NCBI RefSeq assembly: GCF_019050325.1
Contig: NZ_VOMB01000024.1
Span: forward strand, 1 to 64,000
Source: [Mycobacterium] fortunisiensis
GTDB lineage: Bacteria; Actinomycetota; Actinomycetes; Mycobacteriales; Mycobacteriaceae
Length of the DNA: 64,000 nucleotides
Direction of reading: 5' to 3'
The position numbers were made by a program, and so were the translations under genes. The notes beneath the pieces are model-generated. The model made no database searches, was not told where the DNA came from, and saw only the letters and a list, made by a program, of their open reading frames with translations. Each line of letters opens with the position of its first letter. Positions within the stretch are counted from its first letter, which is position 1. Positions 38,701 through 47,055 of this stretch are shown here, piece after piece.

Positions 38701-40467
38701 CTAGATCGGCATCCGGTAACCGAAGTATTCGTGATCCTCGTTGTAGCCGCCGTGCCCCCAGCCCACGGTCCGGAAATCGGCCACGAACTCGATCGCCTCG
38801 ATCCACTTGACCTGCTTGAAGCCCAGCTCCAGCTCATTGCGCAAACGCAATGGCGCACCGTGGGTTTCGCTGAGCGGCGCACCGTTCATCTCGTAGGCCA
38901 ACAGCGCCAGGGGCTCGCGCATGTGCTCGATGCGGTGGCAGTCGTAGTAGCGACCGTGGCCGGGCTCGGCCCCGTCGGCGAACGAGTAGAACACCACCCA
39001 GCGCGCCTCGGGTAGCGGACGCACCAGCGCCAGGATGTCGGCCATCGCGACCCCGCCCCACTTGGCCACCCCCGACCAGCCCTGAATGCAGTAATGCTGG
39101 GTGATCTGTTCATGTTTAGGCATCCCCAGCAGCTCGGCATAGGACAGTTCGGCCGGATCGGCCACCAGCCCACCCACGCGCAGCCGGAACTCCGCCCAGT
39201 TCCCGCGCTGCAGCCGGCGGTACTGCTCGGAGTCGGGCCCGCGGCCGTTGGCCCACAGGAACGGCGAGATGTCCTTCTCCCGGTACGTCGCCCGCGGATG
39301 CACCCGCTCCATCCACGCCTTGGCCCACCCCACGGTGAACCGGCCGACGCTCTGCACCAGCCGCGGATACCGGATGGTCAGCGGCGACGCCGCCAGCCAC
39401 AGCCCGGCCACCACCGCCACGGCGACTCCTAATATGGCCAGCGCCCAATAGGATTGGCCGTCACTACCGAGTGTGATGTGGTTGAGATTATCCAGTGCCC
39501 CGGTGCTCATCACCATCGTGACGTGGATCGCGATGAAACCGACCATCCACAGCCAGACGATGAAGTGCACCGTGCGGGCCACCTGGCGGTTCAGCGGCCC
39601 ACGGCCGGTGCCAAAACGCGCCGCCACCGCCGGCGCCTGCAGCAGACCGGTGACGAACGCCAGCGGCGCGGCGACGAACACGGTGAGGAAGTACGCCAGC
39701 ACCTGCAGACCGTTGTAGACGGTGAAACCGTGATTGACCGGGAAGTCCAGCGAGGCGTACTGCACCGCGGCCGACAGCGCGTTGGGGAACACATCCCACG
39801 ATTGCGGCACGATCCGCTGCCACTGTCCGGTGCTGAACAACAGCACATAGAACACCGCGCCGTTGACCAACCACAGCAGATCGAAGCCGAAATGCCACCA
39901 CCGGGCCAGCCCGATGGAATGGCGGAAACCGGGTATCCCCAACCACTTCGGCAACGTCACCGCGTCATCCTTGGAAGTCCACACCCGCGCCGGCTCGGCC
40001 TTGTCCATCCGATCGGCGGGCACCTCGCCGCGCATCCGCATCCACTCCGTCCCGGGCCGGCAACCCGCATTCAGATACAGCCGCGGATGATCGGCCAGGA
40101 TCTGCAATCCCGACCGCAGGATGAACATCATGAAGATGATGTTGAAGAAGTGCTGCCAGCGCAGCCAGGCGGGGAAACCGTCGGTCACCGCAGGTGCGTA
40201 GCTGGTGGAGGTGCCCGGATAGCGAGTGAGGAAGTCCTGCATCCAGCCGTACTGACGCAGTTGCTGGGCCACCGCGACGACGAGCAGCAACCCCAGCAGC
40301 ATGACCGGCACCAGCCACAGCGCACTGACCCAGCGTCGGCCGAACCGGACCGCGGGGAACCGGGCCGGGACCACGGGGATACCACCGGCGAACTCGGCCA
40401 CATCCACGCGTTCCTGCAGCGCGGACCGGCGTCGGTGGTCGTCCAACAACATCTGCGACCGCATCAC
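38701..40467 (-). CDS. Cytochrome b561 / sulfite-oxidase-type molybdopterin fusion oxidoreductase
   Basis: 588 aa (GTG 40467 with GGGAGG 6 bp upstream; ATG 40464 is the next codon). Residues ~45-370 hold about six membrane segments with His pairs typical of a b-type cytochrome (RWQHFFNIIFMMFILRSG; GLARWWHFGFDLLW; ARTVHFIVWLWMVGFIAIHV). Residues ~420-588 are a sulfite-oxidase-like molybdopterin domain with the Mo-ligating Cys in TQHYCIQGWSGVAKWGG. YedY/YedZ (MsrPQ) does the same with two proteins. The molybdopterin part is shorter than YedY. Electrons would pass between quinol and a cofactor in one chain; Rv0218 is a related protein. Confidence 0.88.
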   Translation of the reverse strand: MMRSQMLLDDHRRRSALQERVDVAEFAGGIPVVPARFPAVRFGRRWVSALWLVPVMLLGLLLVVAVAQQLRQYGWMQDFLTRYPGTSTSYAPAVTDGFPAWLRWQHFFNIIFMMFILRSGLQILADHPRLYLNAGCRPGTEWMRMRGEVPADRMDKAEPARVWTSKDDAVTLPKWLGIPGFRHSIGLARWWHFGFDLLWLVNGAVFYVLLFSTGQWQRIVPQSWDVFPNALSAAVQYASLDFPVNHGFTVYNGLQVLAYFLTVFVAAPLAFVTGLLQAPAVAARFGTGRGPLNRQVARTVHFIVWLWMVGFIAIHVTMVMSTGALDNLNHITLGSDGQSYWALAILGVAVAVVAGLWLAASPLTIRYPRLVQSVGRFTVGWAKAWMERVHPRATYREKDISPFLWANGRGPDSEQYRRLQRGNWAEFRLRVGGLVADPAELSYAELLGMPKHEQITQHYCIQGWSGVAKWGGVAMADILALVRPLPEARWVVFYSFADGAEPGHGRYYDCHRIEHMREPLALLAYEMNGAPLSETHGAPLRLRNELELGFKQVKWIEAIEFVADFRTVGWGHGGYNEDHEYFGYRMPI

Positions 40468-40632
40468 CCGCCACCTCCCATACTTATAGGTACGGTGTGA
40501 TTTCAGGCTAGCCCCGTGACCTTACGGTTGCCTGTGGCGAACCTGGACGCGCCCCGCACGGGCGGCGGAGACCAGGCGCCGCCACCGATACGTGCACCCG
40601 GACAGCCGCGGGTGGTGCGATGATGATGTGTC

Positions 40633-42576
40633 ATGGACAGCGCCGATGCCGACGAGCTGATCCGCCACGCCGATGCCACCCTGGCCCGTGTCGGCAAACT
40701 CCGCGCCGTGGTCGCCGACCGGATTCACGCGAGCACCGACGACATCGTCACGCACGCCCTGAAATCAACACCGCTGGAACAGCTGCGCCCGTACCTGGCG
40801 CCCGGCGCGCGTCTCGGCGGGCTGGCCAACTCCGAGTACCGCACCGTCGCCGACGTCCACAGCGTCCCGGCCCGGCTGCTGACCCAGGTCCCCGGCGTCG
40901 ACATCGGCGCCGCCCAGGCCGTGCAGGCAGCGGCCCAGGCCATGGCCGATCACCTGCGCGCCACCACCCGACCGCAACTGCGCGACGGCGACACCGGGCT
41001 ACTGACCTCCCTGCTGACCCTGACCCAGGCCGACGCCCCGGTCAAACACCTGCGCCGGCTGATGCCGCGGCTGCGCAGCCGCACCGCGTCCGACCGGGTG
41101 GTGGACTCGGTGGCGGAACTGATCGGCCAGATCGAGGAGGCCCACCACCCCGAGGGCGACGCCTGGGCCACCTACCGGCTCAACCCCGGCCACGTCGACC
41201 GGATGCTGAGCGAATTTTCCTCCGGGACAACCGATGTGGACGCCGCACAAGGTTTCGTCGGGGCCGAGATGGCGGCCCAGGCCGACCAGACCGTGCTCAA
41301 CCGCTCACTGCTGCATACCGAACTGCGCGGATATCAGGAATTCGGTGTGCGCTACGCGCTGGCCCGGGAACGAGTGCTGCTGTGTGACGACCTCGGGCTC
41401 GGCAAAACCCTGCAGGCACTTGCGGTCGCGGCACACCTGGCCGCCGAACAACGCCGCCACACCGTGGTGATCTGCCAGTCCAACACCGGAATCCATTGGG
41501 CCGCAGAGACTGCCAAGCACACAGCGCTGCGGGTGGTCGAGATCCGCGGCAGCCGGCGCGAAGACCGCCTGGACGAGTGGAAGTCCTCCGGCGGAGTGGC
41601 CATCGTGTCCTACGAGACCCTGCAGCGCATCAAACTGCCCGAACGGCCCAGCCTGGTCATCGTCGACGACGCCCACCTGCTGCGCGACCCGAAATCCGAC
41701 CGGGCCCGCGCCGTACGCAACGTACTGACCTCCGACAACCGCGTGCTGTTCCTGTCCGGGGTGCCGATGCACCCGCGGATCGGCGGCTTCCGCCACCTGG
41801 CCGATCTGCTGCAACCCGACGTCGCAGGCAAGGTCGCGCCCAATGCCGGCGAGCGGGGCTCCATCGCCTTCCGCCGCGCGGTGGACCGGGTCTATCTGCG
41901 TCGCGACTACCGCGACGTCATCGACGAACTACCGATGCGGATCGCCACCGAGGAATGGGTGCGGCCCACCCGCACCGACCGGGAGCGCTACGGGCAGGCC
42001 GTCACCAGCGGCAACTTCAACGCGATCCGCCAGGCCGCCTGGCCGTCGGGCACCCCGACCCCGGGCGCCAAGCTGGACCGACTCGTCGAACTCGTCCACG
42101 AAGCCCACATCAACAGCGCCCGCGTGGTGGTGTTCTCACATTTTCCCGCGGTGCTCGACGTTGCGCGGAAAGCCTTGCCAGGAAACATTTTCGGACCCCT
42201 GGACGCATCGGTTCCCGATCAGCAGGCCGTCGTCGACGCCTTCGCCACCGATCGCGGCCCAGCGGTCCTGCTGGCCCACATCGGCGCCGGCGCCCTGGAC
42301 CTCCGCCGGCTCAACGCCCCGGTCGTGATGATCATCGCCGAGCCACAATGGCGGCCGCGCACCGAACGGCAGGTGATCGGACGCACCCAACGCCTCAGCG
42401 AACTGCACACCGTGCGGATCCACCGACTGCTGGCCAAGGGCACCGTCGACGAACCGATCCGGCGCCTGGCCCACGACCCCGACCAGGCCCCGCCCCATCA
42501 GGACGAGGTGGTGCGCGCCGAGCAGGCCCGGCTGCAGCGGGCCAGGCTCACCGCCAAATTCAGTGGAACCGATTGA
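40633..42576 (+). CDS. SNF2-family DEAD/H-like ATPase
   Basis: 647 aa. A ~220-residue N-terminal region without a recognised domain (it includes a helix-hairpin-helix-like LLTQVPGVDIGAAQA) is followed by a two-lobed helicase core: Walker A CDDLGLGKTLQAL, motif II VIVDDAHLL (DDAH instead of DEAH), motif III FLSGVP, and motif VI GRTQRLSELHTVRIHRL. It is compact compared with RapA (~970 aa) and lacks a nuclease. Probably a DNA translocase. Its 3' end overlaps the convergent DUF7159 gene by 17 bp. Confidence 0.85.
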   Translation: MDSADADELIRHADATLARVGKLRAVVADRIHASTDDIVTHALKSTPLEQLRPYLAPGARLGGLANSEYRTVADVHSVPARLLTQVPGVDIGAAQAVQAAAQAMADHLRATTRPQLRDGDTGLLTSLLTLTQADAPVKHLRRLMPRLRSRTASDRVVDSVAELIGQIEEAHHPEGDAWATYRLNPGHVDRMLSEFSSGTTDVDAAQGFVGAEMAAQADQTVLNRSLLHTELRGYQEFGVRYALARERVLLCDDLGLGKTLQALAVAAHLAAEQRRHTVVICQSNTGIHWAAETAKHTALRVVEIRGSRREDRLDEWKSSGGVAIVSYETLQRIKLPERPSLVIVDDAHLLRDPKSDRARAVRNVLTSDNRVLFLSGVPMHPRIGGFRHLADLLQPDVAGKVAPNAGERGSIAFRRAVDRVYLRRDYRDVIDELPMRIATEEWVRPTRTDRERYGQAVTSGNFNAIRQAAWPSGTPTPGAKLDRLVELVHEAHINSARVVVFSHFPAVLDVARKALPGNIFGPLDASVPDQQAVVDAFATDRGPAVLLAHIGAGALDLRRLNAPVVMIIAEPQWRPRTERQVIGRTQRLSELHTVRIHRLLAKGTVDEPIRRLAHDPDQAPPHQDEVVRAEQARLQRARLTAKFSGTD

Positions 42577-43741
42577 TGATCGGAATGCGCTCGATGATCC
42601 GGTCCCGCAGCCGCGGCTGCGGATAGGTGACCGGCGGCGGCACATACGGCGGCGGGCTGTACACCGGTGCCGGCGGCGGCACATAAGCCGGCTCGGGCGC
42701 CGGCGGGGCCTGAGCGGGAGCCGGTGCCGGGGCGGGCGCCGCCGGCATTTCGGCGGGGGCGGCGGGCTTTTCGGCCGGAGCGGGGGGATTCTCAGGCGGC
42801 GCGGCCGGCTTCTCGGGCGCGGTGGCGGCCTTCTCGGGAGGGGTGGCGGCCTTCTCGATCTTCTCGAACTTGTCGACCTTCTGGACCGGCTTCTGCACCG
42901 GCTCAGACCGCGGCCCGGCTTCGGGTGCCGATTCTCCGATGACGGCCGCGTGCGTCGTCTCCGACACCGCCCCCGGGTGCAGGTGCACCCCGATGGCCGC
43001 GGAAGTGGCGACCACGAGCGTCACCAGCGCACCACCCACGACCGAGGACAAGGCGCCGACCTTGGTCCAGTGCACGGTCTTGGCGGGGGCGGCGGCAGCG
43101 GTGTTCACCGCCAGCGCCGCAGCCAGCCCCGCACCGCGGGCGAACGCCAGATCGGCTTCCACCGCGGTGATCACCGCGGTGGGCGTCGAGTCGGCCAGGG
43201 CCGTCACGAGCGGCTCATGGGCGTCGGAACCCAGCACGAACATCGCGCGCACCGGCCGGCCGGTCAGAGCCAGCAGGCCGGCGATGTCGGAGACGAACGT
43301 CTCGGAGCGTTCCACCCGGTCGGCGCTGACATCGTCGGGCGTCACGATCGCCACCACCGCGGCATCGGGCTCGACGATGCACACCGCGATGTCGTCATGC
43401 TCGGTGATCTCGGCGATGCCACTGGCCAGCATGCCGGCCGCTTCGATCTCCGAGACCGCGAAGACGTTTCCGTATCCGCGCGCATCCAGCGCCTGCATGA
43501 TCGTGCCCGCCAAGGGCGCGGCGTCGTTCGTCCACGTCACGCCGATCGCATGAATCCGGTGGCCGCCGTCGAGCTCGGTGTCGTCGACCAAACCGCGCAG
43601 CAGGCCATCGGGGTCATAGGTGGCGGCATCCTCCAGGGAGATCGCGCCACGGTCGACCGGACGCCCCTCGCCCGTCGTGCCTCCGACGAGCACCCATCGA
43701 ACGGCTCTCGAAGTCATCGCGAGGCCGAGCACGAGATCCAT
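42560..43741 (-). CDS. DUF7159-type mycobacterial protein with Pro/Ala-rich C-terminus
   Basis: 393 aa. The N-terminus MDLVLGLAMTSRAVRWVLVG is typical of a mycobacterial family (Rv0312-like) with an ASKHA-like alpha/beta fold (~1-210). A membrane segment follows (VGALSSVVGGALVTLVVATS), then a low-complexity exported region of KAA/PEK and Pro-Ala repeats, ending RDRIIERIPIINRFH. Function unknown; a paralogue is at 52643. Confidence 0.82.
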   Translation of the reverse strand: MDLVLGLAMTSRAVRWVLVGGTTGEGRPVDRGAISLEDAATYDPDGLLRGLVDDTELDGGHRIHAIGVTWTNDAAPLAGTIMQALDARGYGNVFAVSEIEAAGMLASGIAEITEHDDIAVCIVEPDAAVVAIVTPDDVSADRVERSETFVSDIAGLLALTGRPVRAMFVLGSDAHEPLVTALADSTPTAVITAVEADLAFARGAGLAAALAVNTAAAAPAKTVHWTKVGALSSVVGGALVTLVVATSAAIGVHLHPGAVSETTHAAVIGESAPEAGPRSEPVQKPVQKVDKFEKIEKAATPPEKAATAPEKPAAPPENPPAPAEKPAAPAEMPAAPAPAPAPAQAPPAPEPAYVPPPAPVYSPPPYVPPPVTYPQPRLRDRIIERIPIINRFH

Positions 43742-43887
43742 GTCGATCCCCCGATCTGCCTAGTCACTCGCTAGCCAGGCTACCGGTGTGACGGCGCTTA
43801 CACGCGGCTGCGGCGAACTACCGCGCAAACAGTTGGCTCGCACAAGGGGCCGCACCCGCGGGCCCACAGGCCATAAGCTGGCTGCAT

Positions 43888-44340
43888 ATGAGGTACATCG
43901 CTGCCACCGTGGCCGTCACATCCGCGCTCGCCGGCTGCGCGGTCGCGGGCACCCCGACCTCCGCTCCGGTGACCGACGAATGGCGCGAGGCGGTGTTCGA
44001 CGCCGTGGCCGGACTGGGCGCGCAGATGGGCCCGATCGGGGACGCCATGGTGACCCATGACCACGTCACCAACTACACCGCCATGCACAACGCCTGCACC
44101 GACCTGCGCGGCTACGTCGATGCGATGCAGACCAAGGTGCTGCCCGGACCCGACGTCAAGATCAACGACGCCCTGCAGGGCGGGATCGACGGGTTCCGCA
44201 GCATGGCCGACCAATGCGTGGCGCTGACGCCGGCGAACAGCTCCAGACGGCTGGACAAGCTGGCTCGCACGATGGACGAGGCCGACAAACACATCAAAGA
44301 CGCCATCAAGATGCTGAACGCCGCGGTGCCGAAAAACTGA
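43888..44340 (+). CDS. Small exported lipoprotein
   Basis: 150 aa. Signal with lipobox SALAGC (Cys17), then a ~130-residue helical domain with two more Cys (NACTDLRGY; ADQCVALT) likely bridged. No catalytic motif. Divergent from the DUF7159 gene; TAGCCAGGCTA, an 11-bp palindrome, lies between them at 43772-43782. Function unknown. Confidence 0.8.
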   Translation: MRYIAATVAVTSALAGCAVAGTPTSAPVTDEWREAVFDAVAGLGAQMGPIGDAMVTHDHVTNYTAMHNACTDLRGYVDAMQTKVLPGPDVKINDALQGGIDGFRSMADQCVALTPANSSRRLDKLARTMDEADKHIKDAIKMLNAAVPKN

Positions 44341-44419
44341 CGGGGCCACCAGCGGGTTCACAGCAAGAAAGTGACCGAGACCTCAGCCAGTTAATTAGGT
44401 TCTCGTAGCGTTCTTGTTC

Positions 44420-44429
44420 AACAATTGTT
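44420..44429. promoter_or_regulatory. Palindrome at the pitA 5' end
   Basis: AACAATTGTT, a perfect 10-bp palindrome inside the AT-rich stretch ttgttcaacaattgttcacc, ends 4 bp before the GTG start of pitA. Possible regulator site; it would also overlap the ribosome-binding region. Confidence 0.35.
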
Positions 44430-44433
44430 CACC

Positions 44434-45591
44434 GTGTCGTTACAGTTCCTTCTGCTGTGCATTGTCGTGCTCACCGCACTGATGTTCGACTTCACCAACG
44501 GATTTCACGACACCGGCAATGCGATGGCGACCTCCATCGCCAGCGGCGCGCTCAAACCACGCACCGCAGTGGGACTCTCGGCGATCCTGAACCTGGTCGG
44601 CGCGTTTCTGTCCACCGCCGTGGCGGCCACCATCGCCAAAGGCCTCGTCGAGGCCGATCTGGTGTCGCTGGAGCTCGTGTTCGCCGGGCTCGTCGGCAGC
44701 ATCCTGTGGAACCTGTTCACCTGGCTGCTGGGCATCCCGTCGAGCTCCTCGCACGCCCTCATCGGCGGCATCGTCGGCGCAATGATCGCCGCGGTGGGCG
44801 GCCACGGCGTGATCTGGCACGGGCTGGTGTCCACCGTGATCGTGCCGGCCCTGTTGTCTCCCCTGATCGCCGGCGTGGTGGCCGGCATCGCCAGCGCGCT
44901 GGTCTACCGCCTGATCCGCGGCCTGCCCGAAGACCGCACGATCGCCGCGTTCCGGTACGGGCAGATCGGCTCGGCATCGCTGATCTCACTGGCGCACGGC
45001 ACGAACGACGCCCAGAAAACCATGGGCATCATCTTCCTGGCCCTCATCTCCTACGGCGCGGTCGACGAGTCGGCGACCATGCCCCCGTTCTGGGTGGTCG
45101 CGGCGTGCGCCGTGGCCATCGCCCTGGGCACCCTCTCGGGCGGCTGGCGCGTCATCCGCACCCTGGGCAAAGGTCTCGTCGACACCGAAGCACCGCAGGG
45201 CATGGCCGCCGAAGTCTCCTCGGCGGCAACGATTCTGCTGTCCAGCCACTTCGGCTACTCGCTGTCGACCACCCACGTCGCCACCGGATCGATCCTCGGC
45301 AGCGGACTGGGCCGACGCACCGAAGTCCGCTGGGGCGTCGCCCGGACCATGGCCACCGCGTGGCTGATCACCCTGCCCGCCGCCGGCTTGGTCGGAGCGC
45401 TCACCTACTTCCTCGTGCACGGCATCGGCGGCACCGCCGGACCGCTGCTCGGATTCCTGGCCCTGATCGCCTCGACTGTGCCCATCTGGCTCAAGTCCCG
45501 TAAACCTCCGATCGACCACAAGAACGTCAACGATGCGTGGCAGGGCAGCCTCACCGCGGTAGACGCACGTCAGGAACGGAACCTCGCATGA
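44434..45591 (+). CDS. pitA: Low-affinity inorganic phosphate transporter PitA
   Basis: 385 aa from GTG 44434, which aligns with the start of M. tuberculosis PitA (Rv0545c); TTG 44425 is an alternative. PiT signatures appear twice: FDFTNGFHDTGNAMATSIAS at the N-terminus and SLAHGTNDAQKTMGIIF in the second half. GIPSSSSHALIGGIVGA is also conserved. Symports phosphate (as metal-phosphate) with protons across the plasma membrane. The stop overlaps the next gene (ATGA). Confidence 0.95.
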   Translation: MSLQFLLLCIVVLTALMFDFTNGFHDTGNAMATSIASGALKPRTAVGLSAILNLVGAFLSTAVAATIAKGLVEADLVSLELVFAGLVGSILWNLFTWLLGIPSSSSHALIGGIVGAMIAAVGGHGVIWHGLVSTVIVPALLSPLIAGVVAGIASALVYRLIRGLPEDRTIAAFRYGQIGSASLISLAHGTNDAQKTMGIIFLALISYGAVDESATMPPFWVVAACAVAIALGTLSGGWRVIRTLGKGLVDTEAPQGMAAEVSSAATILLSSHFGYSLSTTHVATGSILGSGLGRRTEVRWGVARTMATAWLITLPAAGLVGALTYFLVHGIGGTAGPLLGFLALIASTVPIWLKSRKPPIDHKNVNDAWQGSLTAVDARQERNLA

Positions 45592-45878
45592 GCGCCTGGA
45601 TCAATCTCGCAGCAGTCAGCAAGATCCTGATCTTCGGCTTGCTGGTGGGCGCGTCGGTGCCGACCCTGTTCGCTCTCGGCGTGCGGCTACACATCACCAA
45701 CAGTGGTGCCGTCGCCGACGGGCACAGCGGGCGGGCGCGTTTCCTGGTCGGGCTCAGCTGGGCGATCTTCGCGCTGGTGCTGGTGGTCGTCATCACCGGT
45801 GTGCTGTTCATCGCCAACGACTTCATCGGCCATCACACCGGCCTCTACCTGTTCGGCAGCCGGGCGCACGGCGAATAA
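45588..45878 (+). CDS. Small membrane protein coupled to pitA
   Basis: 96 aa; ATG overlaps the pitA stop, implying coupling and a shared function. Two membrane segments (AAVSKILIFGLLVGASVPTL and FALVLVVVITGVLFIANDF). The homologue after Rv0545c occupies the same place. Probably an accessory subunit of the phosphate transporter; no motif shows its role. Confidence 0.85.
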   Translation: MSAWINLAAVSKILIFGLLVGASVPTLFALGVRLHITNSGAVADGHSGRARFLVGLSWAIFALVLVVVITGVLFIANDFIGHHTGLYLFGSRAHGE

Positions 45879-45879
45879 G

Positions 45880-46827
45880 TCAGGCCAGCGGCGCGACGGG
45901 TGATGGTGGCGCCGGGGCGGGCGCAGCCGCCGGGGCGGGTGCGACGGGTGTGGGGGCCGGACCAGGCAGGTTCTGCGGCGCCGGGCCCATGTGCTGCACC
46001 GGCTGGGTGGACTGCGCCGGCTGCGGACGGGCCGGGCCTGAACCCACCAGCGTGGCCGGGGGCGGCGGTTCGGCGGGTTCGGCGGCCTCTGCTGCCCAAT
46101 AGTCCTGAAGCTTGCTCGCGGCGAAGGAGGCACCCTGGGCCACCAGGCCTTCCTCGGCGTACTGGGTGTGGATGCCGAAACTGCGGCCCTGCGGATCGCA
46201 CACCAAATCGTCGTCGACACACAGGTCGATGGCCTTGGTCGTGTAATTGGGGCCGACGACGATCGACGGGTTGTTGATCATCTTCATGAAACGGGTTGAC
46301 GGTTTGCCGAACAACGCCACCGCCGCAACATGGTCGGCCAACTCGGGCGGCATGGGTGCCGGGACCTTGTCCGGTGAAATCCCGTCCGGCACAACGCTTG
46401 CGGTGACAAAGCCGACCACGGCCGCGCCCTGGGAAAACCCGCCGAGCACCATCTTGGTGTCGGGACACAGCGTGGCAGTCGACACGATGCGCTCCCGCGC
46501 GTCGGCGATTCCCTGTACCGCAGTGGGGAAATCGGTGCTGGCCGGGTAGTCGACGGGATACACCTCCACCGACTTCGGCGCGACGTTGGCCCGCAACGAT
46601 TCGATGAATGCCTCGCCGGTGTCCCCCACGCCTGGCGCTTCCATGGTGCCGCGGGCGAATATCACCTCAGCATCCGGACAGGGTGCCGCATTGGCGGACG
46701 GCATCGACACACTGCTCAGCACGGAAGCCGCCCCCGCCATGACGGCTACCCCGGCACTTCCGAATCTCCCCACCATTGCATGTTGACACAGCACCGCATC
46801 CAGCGCGCGTCGACGTTTCGGAGGCAT
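45880..46827 (-). CDS. Cutinase-family secreted serine esterase
   Basis: 315 aa, ATG 46827 with GAGGGAA upstream. The signal sequence (VGRFGSAGVAVMAGAASVLS, cut near ANAA) sits behind a basic extension. Cutinase motifs: VIFARGTMEAPGVG, nucleophile GGFSQGAAVVG, and CVDDDLVCDPQGRSFGIHTQY with the Asp and His of the triad; four Cys for two disulfides. A Pro/Ala-rich tail follows. Mycobacterial members are lipases/phospholipases at the cell surface. Divergent from the PE-PPE hydrolase. Confidence 0.93.
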   Translation of the reverse strand: MPPKRRRALDAVLCQHAMVGRFGSAGVAVMAGAASVLSSVSMPSANAAPCPDAEVIFARGTMEAPGVGDTGEAFIESLRANVAPKSVEVYPVDYPASTDFPTAVQGIADARERIVSTATLCPDTKMVLGGFSQGAAVVGFVTASVVPDGISPDKVPAPMPPELADHVAAVALFGKPSTRFMKMINNPSIVVGPNYTTKAIDLCVDDDLVCDPQGRSFGIHTQYAEEGLVAQGASFAASKLQDYWAAEAAEPAEPPPPATLVGSGPARPQPAQSTQPVQHMGPAPQNLPGPAPTPVAPAPAAAPAPAPPSPVAPLA

Positions 46828-47055
46828 AGAGTTCCCTCAAGAACCAACGAGAACTCTCAGGAAACGGGACTGCCGACGCGGCTGCGCGCACACCCGAGTC
46901 AGCCCACTCCTGCCTGCCTTCGACATCGAATTCGGTGCATTTCCCTGCCAATCGGTACCGAGAGGGCGCAGCATCGAACGCATCCGAGGCTGAATGAACC
47001 CTCGGGAAGCGGTCACGCCGCCATCACATGCGATGAGAAAAGTGGGGGGATGCGC

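Noticed and set aside
40467-40510. TATAAGT-like -10 element upstream of the b561 fusion
   Set aside because: No matching -35 at the right spacing and it partly overlaps the ribosome-binding region; too weak to annotate.
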